Shown here one piece after another: positions 22,984 to 34,799 of a stretch of 64,000 nt of DNA. Source of the stretch: Lycium barbarum (lineage: Eukaryota; Streptophyta; Magnoliopsida; Solanales; Solanaceae). Location of the stretch: positions 5,308,965-5,372,964 of the forward strand of contig NC_083344.1 of assembly GCF_019175385.1 (NCBI RefSeq), read 5' to 3'. The notes under the pieces are model-generated. The model searched no databases and was not told where the DNA came from. It saw nothing but the letters and a program-made list of their open reading frames with translations. Positions within the stretch are counted from its first letter, which is position 1. Each line of letters begins with the position of its first letter. The translations under genes and the position numbers were made by a program.

Positions 22984-25900
22984 TCAAGAATCAGCAACAC
23001 TTGATTCTCCTTCCATAGGCTCAGCTTGAGATGACTCTTCTTTCTCACTTTTCTTGCCTGCTAGTCAAAAAGGATAGTGAATCAGTGATCATGAGAATTC
23101 AAAGAATTATCGATCGGCCACTACAAGAACGCCTTAATCCTAAGCAGTAAAGATCAGTTATATGAAGAGTCTGATTGGTTGTAATGTTCACGAGGTTGTA
23201 TATAATCCGATGTTCCTAGAAATCTTCACCGCCCATGTCACTCCATTCTAATTCATCTCGAATGAATATTATGTAAAATAAATTAAAAAGGGGACAATAG
23301 CACTTTTGGTCACCAAGTTACTGGTATATTCTACTTTTGATCCTTCTGCTATACGACTCAACATATTTAACCTTCAATTAATTAAAGTGTGCATTTTGGT
23401 CCTTTCATGTAGACAACATGTTACATTTGGACTATTTATGAATAATATTAATGTCAAATATGAAGTAACGGTTACTCCAACACTTAATGATAAAGTGCTA
23501 TCAACTAACTGTTCAAAAAAAAGTGCTATTAACTCAATTAAAAAATTAAAAAAGCACTAGAAACGTTCTCTACATTATCTGCTGGCATATAAGTTTCTGA
23601 CAAGACTAAAAGATTCCTAGAAAATATTAGACCTAAATTAACACACCAAAACGAACAAAACTCAATCCCAACTAATTGATATCACCTACATAGGTATTTT
23701 TCTTACATAAAAAGCAATTACAGTCACGTTGTCAAATATTACTACTACATTTATCTCCAACAACATGCTTGTGTTACGAAAACTTAAACACTGCATTACT
23801 TCAGTTATTTTTCAAATGCTTTTCAACTTACCTTTCTTTTTCTTCCCGCCGCCTTTCTTCTTGGTCTTTACAGGCAGGGCTAGCCAGGTCTTGATTTCAG
23901 GTTCGTTGTCTATTGTCTTCGCAGGTGTCAGCTCCTGGAGAGCATGAGATGTGATCCTATCTGACCCGTTAGGCATCAATAGCACTGTGAATTTTATGTG
24001 AGCAACCAAATCACCTGCATTTCGTTACAAGAAAAAGTTTGTAAATACAGGGGACGTTAGCTGGAATATGGCATTTCTATGAGAATACAGAAAAATAAGA
24101 GATAATCACATTTTTGGACCGCTCAAAAGAATAATAGCCAGTAAATATATAGTATTTGTATTTTAAATATAAATATACATAATATATTTTGTATATTTTG
24201 GGTAGCGACCGTAATTACTTTTCAGCCGACGGGCCAAACATGACCCAAATTACAGCTGCTTAAGCTTAAACATGGCGTTATGGCGTAGAACAGGGCGCTA
24301 AAATATTACGGACCAGGTTTCTCATGTAGAACAGGATATGGCTGCAAAAGTTCATGGTTAACACATTCGACTAGTCCCAAACGAGCTCTTTTCTCCTCCA
24401 AATCCCTGTTACGAAGAACAAGGATACAGCATGATAAAACAACTATACTTACTACAGCACAAATAGTTAAAAATGAAAACATTGAAAATCATGACAACCT
24501 TGCTGTAAATGGCATGATAGGGAACTTCTGACTGATTTCGCTGAAGATAAACCTCGATGCTTTCATCTTCAGGTTGTAGCTTTTATCTACAGCTCTCTTG
24601 TAGATGGTTGTTTGTTTCTCGTCCAACAACTTTGGCTGTGAAATTTTGAAGGGCACAAGTAAGTAAATATTTGTGAGATTTTCAATGGTATAATTACAAT
24701 TTTGGACTGCTCAAAAAATTAGCCTGCACATGTATAGGTTTGTTATATCAAGTATAAATATACATATAATATTCATATTGTATACATGAATGTACGTATA
24801 CATAAATATACATATAATATACATAATAAGTGTATATGTTTTGTATATTTTGGCCAACGCCCGTGAATAATTTTGGCCGACGGGCCAAAAATGAGAAAAG
24901 ACCTCTTTCAATTAATAAGATTTGGTGTCCATGTAATTGTCAGGCATCAAAAGTTTCAGCATTTTACCTTTCCTTCACCGGTGCTTGTAACAATGTCAAT
25001 TGAATAGACCTCATTCTCCTCAAACTCTGCCTCGTCTACTCTGGTATCAGGATTGGACACACTTAAGACAACTTTGTTTCCATCAATCACAAACTGCTTC
25101 ATTTGATGGCTCAAAACACCTTCAACGATCTTGCAGTCATATGCTGCAGCAACTTTCTGAATAGCTTCTGTTACATCCGAGTTCTGCAACGTCAAAGAAA
25201 CTGAGCAACAAATATCTACAGAAACTAGTAGCTATAACAACAGTAGCTAGAAAAGAACTATTGAGATGAACTGTCAAAACAACAAGCATAAGATAAACGG
25301 CAAGCTGTCATTAATCTTGAATATAAATCCACCTATTTAGCATTTTCAAAACACTGAAACAAGACCAAGGCATCAATAATTAACTCACACAGCATATTGA
25401 GGCCACTAGAAGGAGACAATAGCAGTCTCAAACAAGTTGGGGTTGGCTATATGAATCCCCACTTCATTTAAACTCATTTCTTATCATCATAATACTAAAT
25501 AAAATAAAAGTAAAAAATAAGCTATATACATATATAAAATAATACTCCCTCCGGATCAAAAAAAGAGTCCACTTAGCCTTTTTTTCTTGGATCAAAAAAA
25601 TCAAAAAAAGAGTCCACAAGGCAAATCAAGAAAGAATTAACCTTGCTTTTCCATATTTGCCCCTATTAAGTGTTATATGATCAAATTCCAATGCTTATTT
25701 AATTAGGGGTAGTTTAGTCAAATTACCTATTTTTGTCTAGGAGTTAGTTTTCTTAAGGGGTGTGCAAATGACTAAGTGGACTCTTTTTTTGATCCGGAGG
25801 GAGTAATATTAATAAATAGCTAAATAATAATATTAGAAGCTCTCTAAGGGGTCTAAACCTATTCATAACTAGTAGCTATCACCTATATGGATCTTTTTCT

Positions 25901-28900
25901 TCCATTGTGTCCTATCTTTAGCTAAATCTGCATTGATATACTTCTATTTTTACGAAACAAATTCACAATTCTAAAACATGATCATATTGTTATAAGTAAC
26001 CACCACTTAATGACTACTAGGGGATTAGGCATTCAACTAAATGATCTGTTTTCCAAGTTTTGAGACAAAAAGGTCATGCTTCTAGAGCTAGGATCTGATC
26101 TTCAAATTTCACTTGGATGCTCAAGTTTGAACTTCAAATCCACTTTCCTAGCACTATCAGACTGGGCAGATGGCAATAAACATCCTCCAAGAGGCACTTA
26201 ACAGACCTACCCACATATTCACCACATTCCTTCTAATCAAGCCCACCTAAAGGCTATAAATGCAGTACTTTTGAAGGATCCGATACGCACCCGTCGACAT
26301 TTTGATAAGATAGATAACAATATTTTCAGGTAAAACACACAACTAATCTTTAGCAACTGGCCCTTGACCAGCATTGATACTCATGCAGTCTACATAAGGG
26401 AATGATAATTGTTATTGCGAACCGTCCTATACATATAACTATATAAGTGGTGATAGCTGAAGTTTGAAAAGCTCAACTTGATGCAAGATAACGTTACCCA
26501 ATTCCTCCAATATATAACATCAAATATTCCAGCGTGCCAGAATAAAAAAAGATTTAGATTAAACATTACCTTCCTTCCTGGTCTCACGAGCCTCAGAGCA
26601 ACTTCAGCAGCTGTATTAGCAGCCGCAACTACATCAGCTGCTCTACCAGTAAAAGGTCCTCTCTGGAGCACATGTGTATGAGCAACTACAGCAATAAAGC
26701 CATCTATATGACACCCCATATCACTGCAAAAGAAAAAAAAAATTACCATGTCTTACTTTTACAAACAGCTTATTTGATTCCACAATATAAAAGACAGTCA
26801 AGTTATCAAAAAGCAGCTTCATAATCCGCATTAAACAATTAAACCTTAAGGGGTCGTTAGGTCGCTGGCTAAGAAGTGAGTTATTCGTGTATTGAAACCA
26901 GCATAACTAATACCATGTTTGGTAGTATTCAGTTGCTATGTATAAAATTCTGCACATCAAGTACGGTGTTTGGTTACTAGTTTACAACCCGCATAACTAA
27001 TACACCCTCCGTCCCAATTTATGTGACACACTCTCTGTTTTACTTTGCCCCCAAAAGAATGTCACCTTTCTATAACTAGAATCAACTTAACTTTAAAATT
27101 CCCCTTTCACCCTTGATTAAAGGATTTATAGCCACACAAATGTCTAACAGTCTAAGGTTTGTTTTAGACCACAAATTTCAAAAGTCTTCCTTTCTTTCTT
27201 AAGCTTTGTGCCTAGTCCATTGGTGCCATATAAATTGGGACGGAGGGAGTGCATGTATAAGATATGAGGGAATCTATGTATTATTTATGAAGGGTAGGAG
27301 ATGGAATAAGTAATACATGAATAACTAAACCATGCATAACTCTATTAGAACTGGATTTGGAGAAAAATAAATTAACTACATTATAAACAGTTCTTTATTT
27401 TTTAATTCATGGCCAAACTTCACGCACAAACTACACTTCTCTTTCCTACCATGCACAATCATGGCAAGAATTTAAATCACCTCAAAATGCTCTAAACTAT
27501 TACATATGTTGCTCGGACTCGGTGTCGAGTGTCGGATACGGGTACGGATCTAGAGGTCGGATTCAGCATAATCTATATTTTAAGATTCGGGGGTACGGAT
27601 CTAGGTGCGGATACGGGTGCGGAGATTCGGCTAAAATAATTCAAAATTATAAGAAAAATAACTAAATCTATGCCTAGAAATAAAAAACAAAAATAATTTT
27701 TTATAGTTATGTTTCATTTATAATTAAATTTTAATTTTTAATTAACTTGAAACTCTTCTAGATACAATAAGTGTCCACTCTTCAAGAGCTCTCCATTTCT
27801 TTCAATTTAGCCTCAAATTTTTTCTCAGATTGGTCCATGGATTTGGTCAAAGTATCCAATGTCATTTGACCAGATCCGACACGAATCCGGTGTCGGTGTC
27901 GTGTCGGACACGGGTGCGGCAGCAAAAGTGAAGGGTCCGAGCAACATAATTACTTACATCTTCACCATATCGCCTTCTTCCAATACTGTCTCATCACTAG
28001 AGAGTGGAGAAAAATGGCAGACGGTATTGTTAACTGAAATGCAGGTCGGGAATGCCACGCCCCTCTCAATTTTCTTCTTCACGTTCTTGTACATATTGCC
28101 TGTTTGCCTGTACCAGAATTCACTCATAAACACCAATTCTGAAATAGAAAATCTGATTTCGAAGATATAAAAAAGAGAAAAGCTCATACTCTTTGATATA
28201 GGCATCTCCTTTTTCACAAAGATCAACTATCTTTGCCTTTGGTTTGCATTCAAACACCACCAACTGCAGAGCCTCTGCAAAATCAATAGAAAAATATCAA
28301 AATTTAATGAGAAATTGATATAAATAGCCGTCCACCAAAATAATAGCCAGCAAATGTATAATTTTTGTATATTAATGTATATTATACATAACATATACAC
28401 ATTTTTTATACAAAATAATGTATATTTTTTGTAATTCTGATAGCAAATGTAATTACTTTTGGCCGACCAGCCAAATGTGTAACTTGCCCAAATTTAATAC
28501 CCACTTTATTTTATTTTAAAAGATATAATTACTGATATCAAACTGTTTATTTTCTTCTTCCTCTTTTGATAAAATATTATGTGTGGAATCAACCTTATCT
28601 TTCACTACCATCTTTTACATAGTTTGAATTCTCTATAGTACAAATTTCGTAACATTAGCAGTGATTTTCAGTTATCGGATAACCCAAATGAGAAACCACA
28701 TTTTTAGGGGGTCAATTTTCAATCCAAAAACCAAAACGGGTGTATAGAAACATGTAAATATTCTATTTTTAACACACAATAAAGCAAAAAATGACCAAAA
28801 AGAATGGATAAAGAACAAAAGGGGTTGAAGAATATTAACTATGGAATCAAACTGTTCTTTTACTAGACTTTTTACATAGTTTGATTATTTTTTAGTACAA

Positions 28901-31075
28901 AAGTTCATAACATTAGCAGTGATTTTCATCTATCAGATAACCCAAAATAGAGAAACCCCATTTTCAGGGGAACAAATTTCAATCCAAGAATCAAAATGGG
29001 TATACAGAAAACATGTAACTACTCTATATTTAACGCGCAATAAAGCAGAAATGACAAAAAAACTAATGAGAAAAAGAATATTAACTGTTGATGATTTCAG
29101 CAGCATCATTATAGTGTTTCGCAACAGTTCTTATACACACGGTATACAACATTATACAAACATTATATACTTACGGTAAATAATGTGTCTACCTCGTATA
29201 AAAGTGAATAAAAGGTGTTTAAGGAAAAATTAGGCTAAACCAGGTAATTAAGGAAACACAGGGGCTAAACAGGGTATATATTCTTTCCTAGTAGACATAG
29301 AGCGTAATTTTCCCAAGCCCCATTTTCGAGGGGAAAATTTTCAGTCCAAAATCAAAACGGATATACAGAAAAACATGTAAATATTCTTTACTTAACACAC
29401 AAAAAAGCAAAAAAATGACCCAAAAAAATGAGATAAAGAACAAAAGCGGTTGAAGAATATTAACTATGGACTCAAACTGTTCTTTTACTAGACTTTTTAC
29501 ATAATTTAAATACTATTCGTAAAAGAACAGTTTGATTCCAGTAAATTCTATTAAATACGATTAACATTAGCAGTAATTTTCAGTTATAAGATGGGGGCTT
29601 TCAGGAAGACAATTTTCAATCCAAAAATCGAAAAAGGTATACAGAAAACATGTAAATATCCCATTTTTAACACACACAAAAAGCTAAAAACGACCAAAAA
29701 ACGAATGAGATAAAGAAAATAACCCAAATAGAGAAACCAAGGGGACAATTTTCAATCCAAAAATCAAAAGGGGTATACAGAAAACATGTAAATATTCTAT
29801 TTTTAACAGCTCCTCGTAGCAAAATGTCGAAATTTAATACCCTCTTTGTTCCATTTTATATGATATCGTTACTATTTAGGTGCCAAACTGTTTATTATCT
29901 TCTATTTTTTGTTGATAAAATACTATTTGTGGAATCAAACTGTTCTTCTACTTCTACTACCATCTTTTACAAAATTTGAATACTTTTTTGTACAAATATT
30001 TGCAACATTAGCAGTGATTTTCAGTTATATCCGTGGGCACAATTTTCAACCCAAAAACCAAAAGGGATATACAGAAAAACATGTAAATACACAGCAAAGA
30101 CAAAAAAGTAATGAGATAAAGAAGAATATTAACTGTTGACAATTTCAGCACCACTTTTATACTTAGTCACAACATTATTTGAATACATTTTTGTACAAAT
30201 TTCATAACATTATCAGTGATTTTTTGATGACATGGGAACCCGCAGCCGCTACCCTTGGGGTGCGCACAGGGTAAACCAAGCTCTTGTGCAATAGCTCGCA
30301 AACCATACAGGGGAGATAACCCGCACTAGCCCTGCTGTCATAAGCAGAGGGTTTCGAACCTGAGACCACCATTATAAAAGCCCCATGCTCAACCAAGGGA
30401 GCCACCCTTGCGGGTAACATTAGCAGTGATTTTGCTATCAGATAACCCCAATAAAGAAACCCCATTTTTGGTGGAACAAAATTTCAATCCAAGAATCAAA
30501 ATAGGTATACATAAAACATGTAAAAATTCTATCTTTAACACAAAAAAAATGACAAAAAAGAATGAGATAAACCCCATTTTTGGTGAAACAAAATTTCAAT
30601 CCAAGAAACAAAATAGGTATACATAAAACATGTAAAAATTCTATCTTTAACACACAAAAAAATGACAAAAAAGAATGAGATAAACCCCATTTTTGGTGAA
30701 ACAAAATTTCAATCCAAGAAACAAAATAGGTATACTTTACATGTAAAAATTCTATCTTTAACACAAAAAAAAATGACAAAAAAGAATGAGATAAACCCCA
30801 TTTTTGGTGGAACAAAATTTCAATCCAAGAATCAAAATAGGTATACAGAAAACATGTAAAAATTCTATCTTTAACAAAAAAAAAATGAGATAAACCCCAT
30901 TTTCAGGGGGAACATTTTCAATCCAAAAATCAAAATAACATGTAAAAATTCTATTTTTAACACAACATAAAGAAGAATATTAACTGTTGAGGATTTCAGC
31001 AGCACATTTATACTTAGTAACAACTTCTGGACTTGTTAGATCCAATTCCTTCTCTTCTCTTTCCTCATCCGACAT
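22984..31075 (-). CDS. EBP1: ERBB-3 binding protein 1 homologue (EBP1/PA2G4), nine exons
   Basis: Minus-strand exons are 31075-30985, 28274-28190, 28107-27958, 26723-26570, 25183-24968, 24635-24499, 24405-24314, 24014-23832 and 23057-22984. All are GT-AG and phases agree, giving 393 residues, the usual plant EBP1 length. The start [17 protein letters not shown] is family-typical. The pita-bread (methionine aminopeptidase-like, catalytically dead) fold is seen in [67 protein letters not shown] and [11 protein letters not shown] basic [14 protein letters not shown] nucleolar/RNA-binding stretch precedes the C-terminus. Plant EBP1 promotes ribosome biogenesis and dose-dependent organ growth downstream of TOR/auxin. 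No inactivating change was seen. Introns 1, 3, 5 and 7 are filled with MITEs, a SINE and degenerate repeats. A possible 5'-UTR intron lies at about 31106-31180. Confidence 0.95.
23291..23410. mobile_element. Solo TIR of a Mutator-like MITE
   Basis: ggggacaatagcacttttgg, then tacttttgatccttctgcta, acatatttaaccttcaatta and attaaagtgtgcattttggt match in order the left arm of the element at 38775-39287. No matching right arm was found, so this is a truncated copy. It lies in EBP1 intron 8. Confidence 0.65.
24103..24260. mobile_element. Intronic MITE (ggccgacgggcc family), EBP1 intron 7
   Basis: It contains ttttggaccgctcaaaagaa, taatagccagtaaatata, a TA-rich core, and gtaattacttttcagccgac followed by gggccaaacatgaccc. 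It belongs to the same family as 24689-24895 and 28319-28485. Confidence 0.65.
24689..24895. mobile_element. Intronic MITE (ggccgacgggcc family), EBP1 intron 5
   Basis: It contains ttttggactgctcaaaaaat, atatacata repeats and ttttggccgacgggccaaaa. The ends are shared with the copy in intron 7 and the core differs by AT-rich expansion. Confidence 0.65.
25545..25803. mobile_element. Stowaway MITE, near-perfect TIRs, EBP1 intron 4
   Basis: The left arm ctccctccggatcaaaaaaa, followed by gagtccacttag, is mirrored by the right arm ctaagtggactctttttttg atccggagggag. TA flanks both sides (25543-25544 and 25804-25805). The arms run ~30 bp with almost no mismatches, indicating a fairly recent insertion. 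Confidence 0.92.
26855..27345. mobile_element. Tourist-like MITE remnant with nested Stowaway, EBP1 intron 3
   Basis: The left end taaggggtcgttaggtcg resembles the Tourist ends at 7664 and 35139. The interior repeats gcataactaatac in both orientations. A Stowaway element (27003-27251) with ends ccctccgtcccaatttatgt and atataaattgggacggaggg is inserted. The right end of the outer element is not clear. Confidence 0.6.
27508..27946. mobile_element. MITE (tgttgctcggactc family) next to EBP1 exon 3 donor
   Basis: Ends are atgttgctcggactcggtg and aagggtccgagcaacat. Flanks attacat / aattact look like an imperfect 8-bp duplication. The interior has repeats of cggatacgggtacggatcta and gtgtcggacacgggtgcgg. 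It ends only ~10 bp from the EBP1 intron 3 donor (gtaagt on the minus strand from 27957). Confidence 0.8.
28319..28485. mobile_element. Intronic MITE (ggccgacgggcc family), EBP1 intron 1
   Basis: Third copy of the family: agccgtccaccaaaataata, gccagcaaatgtataatttt, a TA-rich core, and aattacttttggccgaccag. Its proximity to exon 2 (ending 28274) puts it ~45 bp upstream of that exon's acceptor. Confidence 0.6.
28500..30975. repeat. Degenerate repeat array in EBP1 intron 1, including exon 1 splice-junction copies
   Basis: Seven or so diverged units carry, in order, ggaatcaaactgttctttta, ttttacatagtttgaat, acattagcagtgattttca, a gagaaaccccattttcaggg-like block, ttttcaatccaa, gtatacagaaaacatgtaaa, tatttttaacacaca, aatgaccaaaaa and gaagaatattaact. 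In copies at about 29086 and 30122 the last block continues gttga(t/c)(g/a)atttcagca, matching the true exon 1 3' end and donor at 30970-31000. The last ~400 bp (30567-30970) is a tighter array with ~111-bp units. Confidence 0.85.
30224..30414 (-). mobile_element. tRNA-derived SINE with 19-bp TSD in EBP1 intron 1
   Basis: Flanking repeats taacatta(t/g)cagtgatttt (30205-30223 and 30415-30433) differ at one base. On the minus strand the element begins near ggtggctcccttggttgagc (tRNA-like, box A region) and has box B ggttcgaaacc. It then runs through gactagtgcgggttatctcc-like sequence and ends gtcatcaaa. The internal Pol III promoter elements and long TSD identify an intact SINE. Confidence 0.88.
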
Positions 31076-31229
31076 ACTTAATCAAATTACTCAACTTTTA
31101 CAAACCTGAAACAAATAAAAATGAAGAAAGAAATGTTAGAAACAGTGAAAAGGGTAACTGAAAATAGCAAAGAACAAACCTGAATATACTTGGGTTCTTG
31201 ATGGAATGAAAATAGAGGCAAAAAAAAGG

Positions 31230-31264
31230 GTTGAGCTAGGGTTTTGTGTTGAGTTATATATATA
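31230..31264 (-). promoter_or_regulatory. EBP1 core promoter: TATA and telo-box
   Basis: On the minus strand a tatatataa element (31254-31263) lies ~10 bp upstream of aaaccctag (31237-31244), and the ATG is 160-180 bp downstream. A telo-box next to TATA is typical of plant ribosome-biogenesis genes and suits EBP1's role. A duplicate of this region lacking the TATA run lies at 32215-32300. Confidence 0.65.
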
Positions 31265-31445
31265 GCAAAGTTATATATGTGACTATTTTTATGAATTTAT
31301 TATTATCTGTTTGACAAAATATGTATGGTATGGGGAGACAAGTGACAGTTTGGTGGTGAGTACGTGGAATTTAGTGGTACCATTAAGGAAGAAATTGATA
31401 TGGTGGTGACGTGGATGGTTTTGGCATTGAAATGTGTCAATATCG

Positions 31446-31607
31446 AGGAGCCGTTTGGACATGGTTTGAAATCATAGTTTGAAATCACAAACCATATTTT
31501 TTTGGATGATTGAGATTTTATCTCATGACATGAAACCATGAGATGAAATCGCATGTCGCAACGCTGATTTCATCTCATGGTTTCAAATCGCATATCCAAA
31601 CGCCTAT
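31446..31607. mobile_element. MITE (ggagccgtttggacatg family)
   Basis: Ends are ggagccgtttggacatggtt and cgcatatccaaacgcc, with internal inverted blocks of tttcatctcatg / catgagatgaaatc. A second, interrupted copy spans about 36758-37368. Confidence 0.7.
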
Positions 31608-32978
31608 TGAGTGTTCGCTTCTCAAGAGTTAATTTGACTAATTTTCGGAGCTAAATTAAATTATATTAATTTAATATTTCGAAACTAAAATTTAGATGTT
31701 CGGAAACTATATGAAAAATGATATAAGTTGCAATTCTTCTCATATTAATATGATGAAACAATACATCCTAAAATGTTGCTCAAAGTTTATACAATTTGAC
31801 TCTCGAGAAGCGAAAAGGGACAAGTAAAAGTGGACGGAGGGAGTACTGATAATTCCTTGGCACATGAGTGTTACTTGAATTGCGAATTTATAAAAGATAA
31901 TTCAAGGGAAAGGCAAATGCTTCATTTTAAGTGTGTTTTTAATCTTTTAAATTTGGTCCACACTAAGTATTATCGTTTTTAGTCTTTTAAATTTGGTCCA
32001 CACTAAGTATTATCGTAGTATAAATTAAGAAAATTATTAATTATGGTTTTCAAATACATCCTACTGTATTTGATATATACAGCTTTTTAAAAATACTTTT
32101 TATGCTTGAGAAGGGATAAAGAATAACTTAATCAAGTACCTTTTATAATTAATGCTACAAACTAGTATAATTTTAATAGGTGTGCTGAAAAAAAAACAGA
32201 GAAAAAGCATACAGTTTAGTTTCTTGATGGAATGAAAATGGAGGCAAAAAAGGTATGGAGGCAAAAAAGGTTTGAGCTAGTATACCAAAGTTTACAGATA
32301 TGACTCTGAGCCTTGGATTGGCTTAAAATAAGCAGCTTATAAGCTGAAAACAGCTTATAAGCTAAAAAGAAATAAGTTGGGCAAGCTAACTTATTTTTTT
32401 TGGTTTATAAGTTGTTTTCAGCTTATAAACTGCTTTAGATAAATTAAGTTAAATGGGTCCAATTATTTTTTTGAGCTTATTTTATGCACAAAATGACTTT
32501 AAGCTGACCATTTTGAGCTAGGGTTTTGAGCTAGTATACCAAAGTTTATAGATATGACTCTGTTTGAGTTTATGTGTATTGGGAAATTACAGATGGGGAG
32601 ATAACTGACAACGTGGTGTATTGCATGGCATTTAGTGGGTCCCACGTGTGAAGAAGTTGACATGGTGACGTGGATGGTATTGAAATGTGTCAATATTTGG
32701 GTGTGTAAAGTTACAATTTATTCTCCAGCACACGAGTATTACTTGATTTTTTAAAATTATTTTTATTTTATTTCTTACCCCTCCCTTAGGAGCACCGCTA
32801 GTAACTCAAACCCAACAAAGGAGGTGAATGGTGCTTATCATCTGAGTAACACGAATGTTACTTGAATTGTGTCAATATTGGATTTTTTAACCTTCTTAAA
32901 ATTTGGTTCATACTAGATGTTATCGTCATAAATAAAGATATTATTAATATTATTTTCCAAATACATCCTTACTAAAAT

Positions 32979-34147
32979 CGGAAAATTTCATAAATATACA
33001 ATTTGCTCACTTACATTGCAAAAAAATAGCCCAAAACTCACATTGCAAAATTTTAGTCCAAAAATATTTTTATACAGTGTTATATACAAAAAACAGGTAC
33101 ATTATGTATATAAGTGTTTGAAAGTGTATAATGCGTAGGTATATACACTAAAAAAATATAATTATACAATATTATACATAAAAATATGAACATATACACA
33201 TTTATACACAATTATACAAATATTGTATAATGTGTAGGTATATACACTAAAAATATAATTGTACAATATTATACTCGAAAATACGTATTTATACACAATT
33301 ATACAAATATTGTGCATTTATACCCACTTATACAATTTATACACAATTTTTACAATATTGTATAAGTGGGTATAAACATAGATCTGGACTGATTTTGAAT
33401 AAGAATTGCACTTTTATACAAGACAGATACATTATGTATATAGGTGTATAATAGTGTATAAGAGGTGTGTATACCCATATACACTACTATACAATATTAT
33501 ACACTAATATACAAAAAACTAACTTCGTCTTCTTCCTTGCATCTCTTATGAAGTTTAACTCAAATCTAATTAAATTTACTCCAAATCACTACAAATTTAA
33601 GTTTTGAACTCTTCTTGATGTTTCCAATCAATTGAAGCACCACCTAATCCAAACAACTAATAAACTCGGAAACCCAATTTCCACCACCACCTCCTCTCTC
33701 TGTGCCTCTCTCTTCTTACTTGCATCCGACGCCATCTATGCAATTTCAAAAATAAAAAAAAACGCTTCCGATCATTAAAAAGCACAATAAATAGAGAAAG
33801 AAAAACTTCAATAATATTAATATGTGTAACCGAATCGAAAAGAACAATACCTTGAAATGGGAGATGTTAATAAGATGATCTAGGGTTTCATAATAATCAG
33901 ATATATATTAGTCTTCTTTTTCTTTGATTATAATTCCAATGATGATGGTTTTGGGTGTGGGAGGAGATGTTAGAGGAAGCGGGGCAAAGAGAGAGAGAGA
34001 GTGAGAGAGCGTCGGAGAGAGGAGGAGGGAATGAATCATTTTTAAAAGATTTAAAAAGGTGGGTCAATTTTGGTAGCATTGTTATTCTAATTGTGGGTCA
34101 ATTTTGGTAGCATTTTTATTCTAATTAACATACAGCGTAATTATCTC
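32979..34147. mobile_element. 1.17-kb element with perfect 9-bp TSD (MULE-like, poor TIRs)
   Basis: tactaaaat is duplicated at 32970-32978 and 34148-34156, and the paralogous copy A (near 32070) has no insert. The interior starts cggaaaatttcataaatata, has a long TA/tataca-rich half (33050-33500), and then gene-like unique sequence with (ga)n at 33992-34005. An open minus-strand frame in the latter has no family match. No clear TIR is seen. The 9-bp duplication suggests a non-TIR Mutator-like element, but the class is inferred. Confidence 0.75.
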
Positions 34148-34165
34148 TACTAAAATTGATTTATA

Positions 34166-34427
34166 CTCCCTCCATTCACTTTTATTTGTCCACCATACTA
34201 AAAATAAATTTTCATTGTTACTTGTCCACTTTAGCATATCAAGAGAAAGACAAAAAAAAAATGTTGTTCTACATTTAACATTAATTAATCATTTCCAATA
34301 ATTTCTCAAGTCTATTGAGATTGTACATCAATTAATATGAGTATTATAGTAAAATATATACTTCATTTATTAATTCTTAAGGAGCGTGCAAACTCAAAAG
34401 TGGACAAGTAAAAATTAATGGAAGGAG
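34166..34427. mobile_element. Stowaway MITE, verified by empty site
   Basis: Ends are ctccctccattcacttttat and gtaaaaattaatggaaggag, flanked by TA (34164-34165, 34428-34429). Copy A has the uninterrupted sequence gatatatacagctt where copy B has gatttata + element + tacaactt. Confidence 0.9.
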
Positions 34428-34799
34428 TACAACTTTCTAAAACATTTTTTATGCTTGAGAAGAGATGAAGAGTAATTTAATCAAAACTTTTATAATTAAT
34501 GCTACTAACCAACTCTTTTAATAGGTGTGCTAAAAAATTTATAGAGACACTTTAAACGAACTTGAAAGTATAAGTGAATTAATTGTATAGTACATTCAGT
34601 AAAATAAGCAAAAAACAATCATAAGTGAAAATGTAAAATGTTAGTGAAATTTAGCTTTAAATTATTTGGACTAATAGGAAGTCTAATCTTTACAATGACG
34701 AGCATGACTTTCCCTCCTTCATAGAGGCTTATAGCAAGCTTGTGGAATTCGACCAGCTGTGTAATCACTTTAATAATTCCCTTAGTAGGGTCATTATTA

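Larger units (their letters stand above)
31196..32200. repeat. Tandem duplication upstream of EBP1, copy A
   Basis: Copy A runs from ttcttgatggaatgaaaat (31198) to aataggtgtgctgaaaaa (~32190). Copy B (32219-34545) repeats the order: ttcttgatggaatgaaaatg, ttgagctagggttttg, acgtggatggt, aatgtgtcaatat, atgttacttgaattg, aaatttggt, caaatacatcct, ttttatgcttgagaag and aataggtgtgct. A MITE (31446-31607) is present only in copy A. Confidence 0.85.
32219..34545. repeat. Tandem duplication upstream of EBP1, copy B with insertions
   Basis: Same content as copy A but enlarged by a truncated hAT-like MITE (32310-32512), a 1.17-kb element with 9-bp TSD (32979-34147) and a Stowaway (34166-34427). A ~35-bp block beginning gagctagtataccaaagttt occurs on both sides of the first insertion. 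Confidence 0.85.

Noticed and set aside
26478..26681. Ala-rich plus-strand frame at EBP1 exon 4
   Set aside because: Antisense shadow of the EBP1 segment with [15 protein letters not shown].
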